Source: Porogramme epimiltina
Taxonomy: Eukaryota > Basidiomycota > Agaricomycetes > Polyporales > Polyporaceae
DNA length: 64,000 nt
Reading direction: 5' to 3'
Assembly (NCBI GenBank): GCA_900155495.1
Contig: FTLJ01000191.1
Location: forward strand, 25,136 to 89,135
Shown here: in pieces, positions 1-11,346 of the stretch
Layout of the letters: every line of letters begins with the position of its first letter
How positions within the stretch are numbered: the first letter of the stretch is position 1
Translations under genes and position numbers: made by a program
The notes under the pieces: generated by a model
What the model was told of the DNA's origin: nothing
The model's input: the letters and a program-made list of their open reading frames with translations, nothing else
The model's database searches: none

Positions 1-3000
1 TCCGCCTTGCGAATCCGCGGTATACTGCGTGAGCTCGCCGTCGACGCCCGGTGGGCGTGGCTGAACTTGCGGGGGGTGTACACCCCAGCGTCGGGGTCGC
101 CCGGAGAAGGCAGGTTGAACACCAGAGGCCGCTCGCCGGTAGTCCGCTGCAGGCACTTCTTCACCGAGTTTGTCAGGTCCGAACCGGCGCGGAGTGCGTC
201 CGTCGCACAGATGAGTAGACCCTCCTTCTCCGTCTCCTCTGACACGTCCTCCGGGGGCGGACCGGTGAGCGCGCGGACTGAGTCGGCTAGTGTGCTTGTG
301 ACGTTGTACAGACCCTCCTTGGCTGCGCGGAGGCCGCTTGTCTTGGCTGTAGGGACGTCCGGATGCCGAAGGACGGCTTCGACGACGGTGAGGAGGCGGC
401 AGACCACGTCGACGATCTCACGGACGAGGTCGTACATGTGGCCTGTGCTTGAGGCATGTGAATGCCGCGAATGCGAGTGGGCATGTCCGATGAACGCTGC
501 GATGGTCGAGAGGAAGCTGTCGTGGGTGTACCGTAATGCGTCCAGGAGTTCTGATGTTGTCGCAGGACCCGAAGGGAACATAGGTGTCGCGGGGGTACCG
601 ACAGAATCACTTGATAGCGACGATGACGAAGAGGTGCTGCTGACGGACGCCTGTGCGGGTCTGTGCTGCCGTGGCGTTGCCCCGCTGAACGTGCGACGCA
701 TCGGCGATGCAAGTTGTTGTTCCGACATCTTCCGCTGGATAACCCGCAGCGGACCTGTAGGTAGTGGTGGATAGTCTGCGCCCATCGCCGCCTTCTTCGA
801 CATTTTGAGGTCTCCAAGGCTCTTCGGGCGTGAGGGAGTACTCGCGGTAGGCATACGTTTCGTGCGGAGAACAATCCCGTTTGAACTTCGACCAGGTGTG
901 GTAAAGTCGTCCTCGCCGACGTCGTCTTGGACTAGGGCATCGTTGGAACCATCCCAGTCGTCGTCCAACCGTGACGATTGCGAGTCACTCCGTACGGATC
1001 GATGGCCATTCGCGGGGAGGTCCACGCCACATTGAACGGCGACAGCAAGAAAGCCACGTACATGAGCGAAGAGCTGGCCAGCTAGACGCACCATCGCCTG
1101 GATCTCAGCATCTCTGGTCTCCTCGGAAACGACCTCGTCGGATGCACGCTTCGCTTGTGAGACCAGAGAGGCGAGGTCGGAAAGGATGCGTTTTCGCTCT
1201 TGCGAGAGGACGCCGTGAGCTTTCAGCACATCTGCATCGCGGGATAGACAGCCGATTTCGGATAAGAGGGCGCGGACGCAGGAAATGATGCAGGCTGTAG
1301 CTGGCTGGAAGTGGTGGACGCGATTCATCCGAACCGCGTTCTGCAGTAGAGAGAGAGCGCGTAGGAGGGGGAGCATGAGCGGGGGACAATACATATCGAT
1401 CGTCGCAGCGAAAGGGTCGGTAGGTGTTGGGCGGTGGTTGTTGCGAACGAAGGGCGATTTGCCCTTGCGCGACGCAGTGCTGGTCCATGACGTCGTGGAC
1501 GCTATTGACATGTTGTGCTTGTGACCCGGACGCGATTTCTAAGCAAAGGTCATGGTCAGTGTCACTCAGCATACTATGATCCAGGGACAGAGTAACGTGT
1601 GAAGGCAGATCATAACCAACAAATGGGAGATGGAAACGAGAAGGGGGACGACTAATGCTCTACGGGTCGAACGCCGCAAATGCCGTACGGTAACCTGGGG
1701 ATGAGATATTTGGCGGCATCTCGAATGGTCCCAAAGCATGGCGAAGCAAGGTTCAACGGTAACCTTTTCCCCGAAAACAGCACCGACTTCCTTCCGTGGG
1801 CAAGGTGAGAGGGGCGCCTAGCCAATCATAGTGCGAAGACTAGTGGGGAATGGAAGAGAAGCATGCCAGATAGCGATTTTCTCTGCCGTAGCGACACGGA
1901 AACCCGTCGACGTCGTGGAATAAAGGGCATCTCGGTCTCAGCATGTCTGGTGATGCCCCGACGAAACTTCTATTTCATAAATACCCGCCACCTGGTGCAA
2001 GTCAACAATAACGTGCCGGCGGCGCTGGTGCTCACGGGAGATTATCAACTAGCGCATCACCAGTGGCGTATTCGGAGCCCAGCCGAGCTCACAGAAGACC
2101 ATTCCTATGAGCATTCTTGCTCGACTGTAAGCTGGAACGTGCTCTTCACTTATGGAGACCGGATGATAGACCACGCAAGAGTGACATGGATCACTGAATA
2201 CGGTAATGAGAAGGTAAGTCGGGCCGGAGCAGGCCACCAAACGGGTAGGAGTAGGGCAAATGCCACTACACCATCTATTCCAGAAGCTGCAAAGTGCGCG
2301 AGGTCTATCATCGTCTCCATCTAAAGAGAGAAGTGCTAGTAATGCGCTACCCTCCGGAACAGACCATCACCGACGCACTGACGGTGGGCATGTCCGAATG
2401 AACTTAAGCAACTCTGCTCGGCGTGCTATTCGTGGTTATCCCGCGAAGTTCGGATTCCCCGGATGCGAACTTCATCGACCGGGGTCCGAGAAGCTGACAC
2501 CTCCGCGGGTCCCTAGATGGAAGGCCGCGAGCCTCCTACCATCGCCAGTGGGAACAGAGATGCCGGATGTGCGGCTGATCTCCGTCGGAGGAAAGGCAAC
2601 GGGGTCCTGTGCAACGGAACCATCGAGACCAAGCAAAACCAATCGGGGCAGCCTGGCCGCGCGCTAACTCCCCTTGCCCAAACCAACGTGCCAGACCGTA
2701 CTCGCAGCACACGACCCTCGAGTCGAGATAACGGGAACGAGGAGGTAGGAGAAGAAGGTAGGAAGAAAGAAGAAAAAGGAGTGAAGAGCAGACACCATAA
2801 AGCTCACCTTTCCGCTCGGAAGCTCCTCTTCCGTCAACAGCCCAACCTCCGAGGTAACGTAGTTGCTCGGGAACCAGCCACGCCTTCCGTCCAATTCGCC
2901 GTCCCACCAGCCACTGGAGTCACGGTTGAGGACGTGGATGACCTGCCCTGCGCGAAAGCTCAGGCAGGTCACGTTCGGTTGTTGTGGGGCGAAGTCGTGC

Positions 3001-3338
3001 ATGGCGAGCACGTACTCCTCCGTGCTGATCCCCTCGTCCTCGGAACCCGAGTCGATGGTCGGCCACGCCGCAGAGCGATTTGACGCGGCGGACAAGGGTG
3101 TTGTGGGGATCGCTAGACCGGCAGAGAGGTGGGACGAGCTGGAGGGTGCGCGGGAGGTGGTGGAGAGCATGGAAGAGACGGAGTTGGAGGAAGGGCTGCG
3201 AAGAAGGCGAGATGAACTCGCTGCGCTACGCGCGGAGCCGGGCGTGCGAGGGGTGCGGGGCGCGCGAAGACCATCTCGGCTCGACGACGGGTCTACGGAG
3301 GCGATGGTAGTGTCAATCCTGAGGTGCGTGACTGGCAT
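1..3338 (-). CDS. Cdc25-type Ras guanine nucleotide exchange factor, 5' part (runs off left edge)
   Basis: Two exons are visible, 3338-2808 and 1538 to beyond base 1, joined in frame across a GT-AG intron. Exon 1 encodes a Ser/Pro-rich leader of about 105 residues, then an SH3 domain at about 108-163 with the ALYDF-like start (VLAMHDFAP), the SGWWDGEL core and the GWFPSNYV end. Exon 2 continues with a helical segment containing PATACIISCVRALLSE, then Ser-rich linker and more helix. SH3 followed by this segment is the arrangement of fungal Cdc25/Ste6-type Ras exchange factors, whose RasGEF_N and catalytic domains lie C-terminally and so fall outside the window. The product would activate Ras at the plasma membrane. 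The ATG at 3338 is the first in frame before the SH3. The catalytic domain is not seen, so the family call rests on the N-terminal half. Confidence 0.7.
1539..2807 (-). other. Oversized intron (1269 bases) of the RasGEF gene
   Basis: The donor reads GGAAAG|gtgagc (exon ends at 2808) and the acceptor cttag|AAATCG (exon starts at 1538). Joining them keeps the frame from ELPSGK into KSRPGHKHN. Other introns in the window are mostly 45-90 bases. I see no coding frame or terminal repeat in the extra sequence; the only local structure noticed is a short inverted repeat near 2445-2475 (AAGTTCG ... CGAACTT). Confidence 0.6.
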
Positions 3339-4503
3339 CCCACCCCACGCGTAGAATTCCGGTTACGTAGGAGTTATCGTAAAGAGATGGTTGCTAAATC
3401 CCTTTGGTGTATCCGGAATATTGCGTGCGGAACGTGGTGTGTTGATGTTGCTTTGCGGTAGATATGACGTCGATAGCTTGGATGACCGGAGGACGGTTAG
3501 AATGACGGCTTGAGGGTCGAGTACAGGTGTCGGAAGCAGGAAACAATTAGCGGGAAAGTAGAAGCGAGGATAGCCGTGGAGAGGATCGTAAAATAGGGGA
3601 GCTGAGGAGAGGTATGTGGGGATAGACGGCCCGAGCGACGGGAGGGAAGCAACCCGCGGAGAACGGGAAGGCGGAAAACACCCTTGCAGACTCGAACACA
3701 CCGCCCACGGCGTGTTCGTCTTCCGGCGTCACGCGACTGTGACCCACGCGTCGGCGCCGACTCACGCGACCGGGGATCGTGACGCCATGTCACGGAGACG
3801 CCGCCCAGTCCCGACACGCTGCGGCTCTGAAAGCCTTTCGCTGCCTCGCAACCATGCAAAACACCGTCATGCCTCTACTATCATCAGCAATACTTGCTGC
3901 GCTCCCCAACTTCCCATTCAGTAACTTCTGCCTCCATTGGCAATGCTGAGAGCACCTCATGTCCAGTACACCTTCTTTGATTTATGTAACAGCGAATTCC
4001 CTACGGATTTGGAACCCACAATAGCTCAGGATCTAGTACCAATTCAGGCTAGGCTAGGCCCGCGGCCTCTGCTTATTATTCCTTGAGCTTGACAATGTGA
4101 GGGCAGCGGTCCTTATACGCTCTACGCCGTTTGCTGTAATTGCCCGGCTTCTCAGTCAGATGATTCGTGTAGCTGCATGATGCCTCACACAGGTTGGTGG
4201 CCGATATACCGGGTAATTACAGAGATATGCAATAGTAGCGCATTAATCTCCTAAGGCTGTTCTAATGCCTGAAGGGCTCTTATCGTTATCTTCAACCCCT
4301 CTTAATATGCTCCTACTATTGCGGTCATCGATCGCGATTGCCCCCCTTATCGCTTCGACTTCAATGGCATACAGTGACAGCCAAGATGGGCCGAGTCAAT
4401 CGGTGTTGCACCGTGGCTCTCTCGTCTTCACCTCTCTGCAAAGCAGCGTTGAAGCGTTCGCGTCCTCAAGAAACTCGCTTCAAGGTCACAGCGCGAAGTC
4501 ACG
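3339..4503. other. Divergent upstream region of RasGEF and NiCoT
   Basis: No gene seen. Short reading frames occur on both strands in 3360-3930, but none shows splice structure or a recognisable domain. The minus strand is pyrimidine-rich just upstream of 3338, as expected for a basidiomycete promoter. 3950-4260 is AT-richer and featureless. Confidence 0.4.
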
Positions 4504-6721
4504 ATGGTCAGGCGATTCATCGGCGCCTTTCGGCGATCGCGTGTTTTCGCTCTCCCCCGCCTTACGCTCTTCGGTCGCTCGGTCCTCCTCATCGCCGCCG
4601 AGCTGCTTGCAAACGCCGTCTGCTGGATCGTATGCGCCATTCTGTTCGGGAGACGCGCTGAGACGCGCCAAATTCTCTCGCTTGCGCTCTTGTCATGGGT
4701 TAGTGCGGTTGTGTATAGTTTTCCCCCGGAATAACCGATCGCTCATTGTATGTTTTGGTGCTCCACAAACACAGACCATCGGACTGAGGCACGGTTAGTA
4801 TGCAATTTCGGACCTCGCAGACTGCTGCTTGTCACCTGGGAATGATATATGACGGCTGGGGCCCTGCGGACTCCACGCTATTGTGCTGGTCTTCTGTGGT
4901 CTTCCCAGCGCACTCATTAGTTTATGGCCGACATTAACGTCATGGACCGTCGGCTTTGGGATTGTTCCATGCTGATTCCTCGGGAGATGAGATGTCGTGG
5001 GAGCATTTGTAGTGCTCAGGCCATCCACCTGGAATCATGATTGTTAGTTCCCAGTATATTCTGACACTCTTCTCCGCAGCCCTCGATGCCGATCATATCA
5101 GGTGGGCCTTTCACAGCATTCGAGCCCACAACAGATCGTCTGACACTTGTCAATATCATCTATCTTCATAGTGCCATCGACAATGCAACCCGAAGTTTGA
5201 TTAATATGGGTCAACTCCCGGTCACCTGTGGCCTCTTCTTTTCGCTTGGGCATAGCACCATCGTGATCGTCGTTGTACGTGGCCTATTTTGCGAGTGTAG
5301 AAGCTTGTTCTGACATACTATCGACAAAGAATGTGGCTATAGCGATTAGCACGGATGTCTACGACCGACTGGATGGTGTCGGCAAAGTCGGTGGCGTCGT
5401 AGGTACGCACGCCCCTTGTTTTCTAACGCACGGATTGCCCATGCGTGTTGTGTGCGCCATCCATAGGTGCAGCAGTGAGCGCGTCGTTTCTTTTCATTGT
5501 AGGTCTCGCAAACTCGATAATACTCTATCGAATCCTCCGCAAGCGCCGTCAGGTAGGCTAGGATGGATCAGTGTACTACCCGTGGACTGATAGCATAAAC
5601 TTTCTCCTATATAGCTTCAAAGAGAGCGTCGTCAACAAATTGCGAACGGAGAAACGGTACAATGTCATGCCGACTCAGGCGAAGAAGAATCCCATGGAAA
5701 TACTCTCATGATGAAGGTACTGGGGCCTGTGGTCACCTTTGTTGATCGCCCATGGAAGATGTATCCTGTTGGCGTCCTCTTCGGGTTCGGTATGATGTCA
5801 TGCGCACACTAGATTTCGGCCACACCGGGTCCTAATACATTCAAATCCTAGGATTCGACACGGCTTCATCCATCGCTTTGCTGGCTATATCTGCCATAGC
5901 TAAGCGTGGTCCCAACGGCGAACAGATCAATCCGGGAGACATCGTTATTCTTCCAGTACGCCACCATACTTTTCCATGGCGACTTCCATCCTAACGTCTA
6001 CTTGAAAAGTTGCTGTTTACCGTAGGGATGACGCTCATCGACTCGCTCGACTCCGTAGTCATGCTTTACTCGTACTCCGGCTTCCCGGATCGGTCTTTCG
6101 CGCTCTTTGAGCAACGTGCACCCCCAACACTCCCACAAGGCGCCACCGATGGAACCGCTAGCACAAGCTCTCCTCCTCTTATCTCCCCCCCTTTGATCGA
6201 AGGTACCAGTGAGGGTGGAAATAACAACAAAAAGGCAATGTATAAGGCCAAGACCGTCCAAGCCGATGATGAAGAGGAAGAAAGGCGCACCTTCAGAGTG
6301 AAAGACAACGCAATGTCAAACTTGAGCATCTTGCTCACTATTATGAGCATTCTCGTTGCCTTCAGGTGCGATTACTTGGCCATTCTTTGTAAATCTACTG
6401 ACGCGAACCTTTCGACAGTATATCCCTGATCACGACCATGGGGTTAATCGGAGACAATTGTACACCGTGTCAGAACGCGGCCGGCGCGGAAGACGGCGGC
6501 GGGCTGGCAGGAAGGTGGTGGAGAGGGTGGGCTAATGTGAGCTGGCCCATCGTGTACGTGTGAGACGATCTGACAGCATCATTGCACAGGCAAACGACAA
6601 CAGCGGTTACATCGGGGCTGCGATCGTGGGGTCGTTCATCTTCGTCGTCAGCAGCTGGTACGCCACTCGTTTCCTGTACAGAAAATGGCAAGCTCGCAAG
6701 AACGCAAACTCGATGGCTTGA
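4504..6721 (+). CDS. NiCoT-family nickel/cobalt transporter
   Basis: Eleven exons join in frame: 4504-4698, 4775-4793, 5080-5101, 5172-5274, 5330-5402, 5467-5552, 5615-5789, 5852-5955, 6010-6365, 6419-6536 and 6590-6721 (460 residues). Hallmarks of the NicO/NiCoT family appear in order: LFGRSVLLIAAELLANA (first membrane helix), the metal-binding GLRHALDADHI signature (HX4DH), IDNATR, LGHSTIVIVV, FGFDTASSIALLAISA and LFTVGMTLIDSLDSV. Members are eight-helix secondary transporters that take up Ni2+ or Co2+ at the plasma membrane, in fungi mainly to supply urease. A charged cytosolic loop (KAKTVQADDEEEERR) lies before the last helices. The ATG at 4504 opens directly onto the usual RRFIGAFRRSRV N-terminus. 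The signature is split over two very small exons of 19 and 22 bases, which automated models may miss. All key residues are present, so it looks functional. Confidence 0.92.
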
Positions 6722-6825
6722 TATCCATTCATCTCAACATCACAAGAAGGCGAGTCAGACGAGCACAGTGGCTATTTACAATGTATCAGACAGCATACAT
6801 GAATGTATTCCGTAGTATCCCTCTT

Positions 6826-8260
6826 TCACACGTCACCCACCATCGCTGGGGGCGCGAACATGAATCGGACCGACTTGTCATTTCTCCCCAGCAGCGCCCG
6901 GTTCGTCTTGTCGAACTCCACACTGTCCGTGCCCGCCGCACTCTCGCGCACGTGCGACGAGTGCTCCGTCTCTCGCATGACGATTTTGAGGCGGATGAGC
7001 TGGTCGGCGGTATACGGCACGACTACCGGGGGCGGTGCGGGGGGTGGCGCGCCGCCGCGGCCGAGGTGCGGAGATGGGGAAGAGGGCGTGTGCGGGGACG
7101 TGTTCGCGCTGGGGTTGGTCGAATTTTGTGTCTGTGCAGCGGAGATAAGGAGGTCGATGACAGCGTGCGCGATCTCTTCGATGTCTCCGATGTGCACTTG
7201 GAATTGTCGGCACCAATCGCCAGACTTTGAGAGCGTTGCGGCGACCTGGTGTGGAGTGCTGTGCCCGGGTTGTTCTGGCGAAGTGCCGCACTCAAAAGAT
7301 GATAGGAGTGCAGCAAGGTAGAGGCAGCCGAGGGCGACAACGTGTGGAGGATATGAGAGGTTGACCAGTGTGCGAAAACTGGTTGAAGAGGGGTGAGGTA
7401 AAACCAAAGACTACGTTTCCATGATGTGCTGACCTGTCGGTAGCTAATCGGTATGCCAATTTGGACAATTTCTTAGTAGCTTGTATCAAGATGGTTAACA
7501 AACTTATGCAAACGGTGGTAATGAATCATGTACCTCCGAATGCCTTGCTGATTTTGACGACGTAGGGAAAAGGTAATCGAATGTTGAAGTTGAAGCATAT
7601 TGTCTCAACAACCAGCCTTTCAATAGCTAGCAATCTTTGCCGGTCATGCTCCATCGTCTAGAGGTGGCAGATTCACCCCAAGAACAGAGAGTGAGACGGA
7701 AGTGACGTACGTTTGGGTCAATATCAATCTCCCCGCCCATTGCCTTCGCTTTAGCTGCACGCTCCGGAAATCGAACACCATATGACGCCATCAGAATATC
7801 ACGAGTCTTCTTCAGGGTATCGTGTACCTTGCACGATACGAAAAGTGCGGCCAGGCATACGTCCTGGAGTGGCACCCATAAGCAAAGGTTTCGGACGGGA
7901 GAATACAGGGTATCGTACATGGTAAGAGAAGTCCTTGCGCTTGAAGAACAGGTGGAAACGATGATATAGGTTCTGAGCCGTAGCTATGGTTTTCCTGGGA
8001 CTATAGCCTTCTTTAGCATCAGCGATGCAGACACGACACAGACCTGAAGAGACTTACAAGCCAATGTCAAGTCCAATGGCCTCGATGAACCCGCAAGCCT
8101 GCTGTCTGACCCTTTCCTCTTGAGTGATAGAAAGCTTCCCTCGCTGCTTCTCTGAAAGTTGTTCCACCTCTTGTGGAGTAAAATAAGGCAGGTGATATTT
8201 GAGATATGAGGCAGGAATGAGCTGTGGCGGGTCCATGGTCGTGGTCAAATATGAAGTCAT
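6826..8260 (-). CDS. CTK2: Cyclin subunit of CTD kinase (Ctk2-like)
   Basis: Six exons (8260-8058, 8000-7919, 7863-7711, 7657-7534, 7479-7434, 7378-6826) join in frame to about 386 residues. An alternative ATG at 8236 would remove eight residues. The first cyclin fold carries RQQACGFIEAIG, then LYHRFHLFF, DVCLAALFVSCKVHDTLKK and the RFPERAAKAK segment. The second carries RLLAIERLVVETICFNF, LPFPYVVKI and YPPHVVALGCLYLAALLSS. This pattern fits the CTDK-I cyclin, which with its kinase phosphorylates the RNA polymerase II C-terminal repeat in the nucleus. The C-terminal tail (about 90 residues) is Pro/Ser-rich and probably disordered. A cyclin K/T-like assignment is the main alternative. The gene is divergent from PIG-U with almost no space between start codons. 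Confidence 0.75.
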
Positions 8261-8292
8261 AGGGGCCGTGGGCGCCTACGCGTCTTGCTCTC

Positions 8293-9937
8293 ATGGACGG
8301 CCATCCCGACCTCACCTTCTCTGCACTCGTCGCGGCCCGCCTTCTGCTTGCGTTTGCACCACTTACCGATGTCCTCAAGAACGACCAGCAACTCTCGTCC
8401 CCTCTAACGTCATATCCCCGGTGTGCGGAGGTCCGTTCGTGAGATCATCACTAGTCGCTTACATGCTGGGCAGTACGGGAAGGTATCTACCTCTTTGACC
8501 ATGGGATAGATCCATATTCTGGAGGGACATTTCGACATGTGAGTCGTCTCCGTCTATTGCTTTCTATGTCTAATGTGCCCGCAGTCTCCCCTCTTACTCT
8601 CGCTGTTCTCCACGCTCTTGCCGTTGACGCCGTACACGTCGCCATTGCTATGGGCGGCTGCGGATGCTGTTGCGGCATGGGCCCTCGTTCGAATATGGAG
8701 GCTGAGAACGGGAGCAAGGGAAACGTCGAGAGATGCGCAGGTCGCTGCACTGTACGTATTCTTTGCCATGGTTTACACGAGCTGCTATTCACTTCACTGC
8801 AGTTACTTACTAAACCCATACGTGGTCCTTCCAAGCCTTGCGCTTTCAACCTCATCATTCGAGAGTGCTCTGGTGCTCGTTTCTATTATGTTTGCGTGTC
8901 GAGGCAAGTAACACATTTACACAATTTGAGCACACCATCCTCATCAACACTGAAGGACGAGCATCGGCAGCCCTACTCACCCTGGCCTGCGTTGTCCAAC
9001 TATCGCTCCCGTCTATCCTCCTTCTTGTCCCGGTCATTCTCCTCTCAATAGCACGCCCGGTTTCGCGCCTGGCTCTTCCTCGCCCGTTTGACTCCGACAT
9101 CAAACAGGCGCTCCCGTTGCTCGTGGAGTTCGCGGGGTATACAGCCCTTCTCACATTCACATCGACTTTAGTCTGCGGTAATTGGCTGTGGCTGGAGAAA
9201 ACTTGGGGTGCTGTGTGAGTACCAACACTGTTTTCCATCCTGCGCATTGTTCACAACGTACCGAATAGCGTCACTCTCCCGGACCTGACGCCTAACCCAG
9301 GGCTCTGGTGGTACTTCTTTACCGAGATGTTTGACCACTTCAGACCATTCTTCCTCATGGTCTTTTCGGTAAGTGTCGCAGCGTATGGTGTATGCTACAT
9401 ACCCTCACTTGTAGTCTCTAGGTGCATTTAATCATCTACATAGCACCAGTTTGTATCAAGTTCCAGTAAGTGTGCATATACAAATGTGACTCTCATGACA
9501 TCAATACTAACGTTGATGTCATAGGCATGATATGCTCTACGCTTCCTTCCTCCTCATAGGGGTGCTTGCCTTATTCAAACCATATCCTACACTTTCCGAT
9601 CCTGGCCTATTTCTTTCTATGTTCTCTCTCTTCCCGGAAATATACCCATGTAAGCTCCTTTGGCCGTATGCCTGCGCCAGTGTTACTAATAACACGTACC
9701 CTCTCAGATCTACGCCACCCTATCGTCACCGGGCTCATTCACCTACATACGGCCCTTCTGCTCCCACTGTTCAACAGTCTCTGGCTCCGGCAAGGCACCG
9801 GCAATGCGAACTTCTTCTATGCTTCGACACTCGTGTTTGGCGTGGGGAATGGTGCTGCGCTTCTGGACGCCGTGTGGGCGGGTCTACGGATAGCTATAGG
9901 AGACATGAAGGAAGGATTCGAGATAGTACAAGAATGA
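8293..9937 (+). CDS. GPI transamidase subunit PIG-U (Gab1/CDC91 family)
   Basis: Nine exons (8293-8422, 8474-8538, 8585-8751, 8803-8903, 8956-9214, 9269-9368, 9422-9465, 9525-9649, 9708-9937) join in frame to 406 residues. Conserved stretches are LTSYPRLREGIYLFDHGID, DPYSGGTFRHSPLLL, LYLLNPYVVLPSLALSTSS, FRPFFLMVFSVHLIIY and DPGLFLSMFSLFPEIYPYL. PIG-U is a multi-spanning ER membrane subunit of the complex that attaches GPI anchors to proteins. Exon 4 ends GAG|gcaagt, so intron 4 is a GC-AG intron; using it restores MFACRGRASAALL, the family sequence. Exon 1 has to end at T|gtgcgg to give RLREG. Nothing is missing, and the model is complete from ATG to stop. Confidence 0.93.
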
Positions 9938-10055
9938 TTGTACACCAGGGTGTGGCACATCAATGTATTTATGCGGAAAGCCGAGCTCCGTAGTATGCAT
10001 ATGTAAGAACAAACGCGACGTGGGATTCCCACCCTGATCTCTCAGACTGCTGAGA

Positions 10056-11346
10056 TCATGATAAGAGCTCCGCAAGTTTGTAGCGTTTGGCATTGACATG
10101 GAACTCAATGAATTTCTGTTGGCCAAAAATGCGGACCCCGGGCTTGCCATCAACCATGGGGTCACAAGAACGCTGATGAGGTGTGCACGCACCTCGAGGT
10201 AAGAGAGCCAGACGGCCTTTAACTCTTCATCGTCTGCGAGGGTGAGCTCGATCGTACGTGCGCTATCCAGCACCTCCTGGGCAAGGTGTCGGAAGACGTC
10301 GATAGGCAGAAGGCCTTCGGCCTGTGCTCGAATGTGGATGTAGTTCTTCGTCTCCCCAGCAAGTTCCTCTTTATAAAATGATAATCTGTGAGAAGACACC
10401 ATTAGGTTCAAGAAGACGTGCGATAATTGAGTAGCTTACACATCACTAAGAGCGTGTAAAAAGACAGCCGACAGAAACTGAGGTCAACGCCAGGGCTACT
10501 TAGGGGGTAGAGGGGTCCACGTACTTCGCATAGCCGATGTAGTGTTCCATGTACCTGGACATTCCGTTAGTTTCCCATGTTATCTGTACGAGATGAGTGG
10601 GCTCACGGTAGCAGTTGCAGGTATGACTCTGGCGTCGCTCTGAAGCTCTTCATGAAGATGAAATGAATGAATGGCGCGTTGACCCCTGTGCGTGTGCGTA
10701 GGTACGTCGGCCACCACGTCGTGCGCTGATTGATCACCATGTCTTGTGTGGTGTACTCGAGATACATGCCCGTCATCGCGTCGATAGTGCCCGAGATGAT
10801 GGCGTCTGCGCCTACGGCAGGCCACAATTCGTGGGCCTTGCGTAGGAGCCCCGCGAGTGTGTCGAGCGCGGGGGTGAGCTGAGGCTGCCCACGTGTGAGG
10901 CACGTTGCAAACTGGCGGACTGCTTCGAGCCTCTGTCCCCCTAGGTCGTCGCAAAAGAGAAAGCATGCGGTGTAGATCGCAACGTAGCGGCGATGTGTTG
11001 GAGAGAGGTGCCCGTACGCAGACTCGATGAAATCGCATGCGCAGTCGACGATCTTCTCGACAAGGGAAACGTTGCCACAAGTGTCCCAACTGAGGGCTTC
11101 AGCGGCAACTGCCGCGCGCAGCTCGAGGTCTTGTGGAGTGGTACCCCACCGGTAGTTGCTACGGGCTAGGAAATCGGCGATGATGGACTTGATGGCATGA
11201 GGTGCGCAGGGATCGTGTTTGTCGGCGACGGATTGGATAGGAGCGACGACACCCTCAGGGGGGTCACGAGGCTGAAACTCTATAGCAAGGACGGGCCTAA
11301 TGTTTATAAGTCTCAAGAACAGGGTAAATCAGACAGAGACGCACAT
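10056..11346 (-). CDS. Sesquiterpene synthase A (TRI5/trichodiene synthase family)
   Basis: Class I terpene cyclase of the trichodiene synthase type, expected to ionise farnesyl diphosphate in the cytosol. The gene shares the exon plan of copies B-E: 11296-10607, then 10554-10525 (30 bases), 10445-10440 (6 bases), 10385-10193 (193 bases) and 10115-10056. The first metal motif reads DDLGG, lacking the last acidic residue of DDxxD. With the microexon the NSE motif becomes NDVLSFYKE, followed by ELAGETKNY. The C-terminus carries the RY pair (NAKRYKLAEL). No in-frame ATG exists in the large exon. The one coherent start is AT at 11346-11345 joined to G at 11296 by a 48-base intron, giving 326 residues. 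A TATA-like box lies 84 bases upstream. The product cannot be predicted from sequence. Confidence 0.85.
10440..10445 (-). other. Six-base microexon of synthase A (NSE motif)
   Basis: The minus strand reads cttag|TGATGT|gtaagc. With the preceding AA and the following A it forms codons AAT GAT GTA (Asn-Asp-Val) at the start of the NSE metal-binding motif. Flanking introns are 79 and 54 bases. An alternative in-frame splice in this copy only (AAGTAC|gtggac to cctcag|TTTCTG) would give Ser-Asp instead of Asn-Asp. Confidence 0.75.

Noticed and set aside
7..774. Long plus-strand open frame
   Set aside because: Shadow of the RasGEF exon on the minus strand, whose continuous frame explains the openness.
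10386..10524. Synthase A spliced as AAGTAC|gtggac to cctcag|TTTCTG (no microexon)
   Set aside because: In frame in this copy but gives Ser-Asp in the NSE motif, and the equivalent splice does not work in B, C or E.
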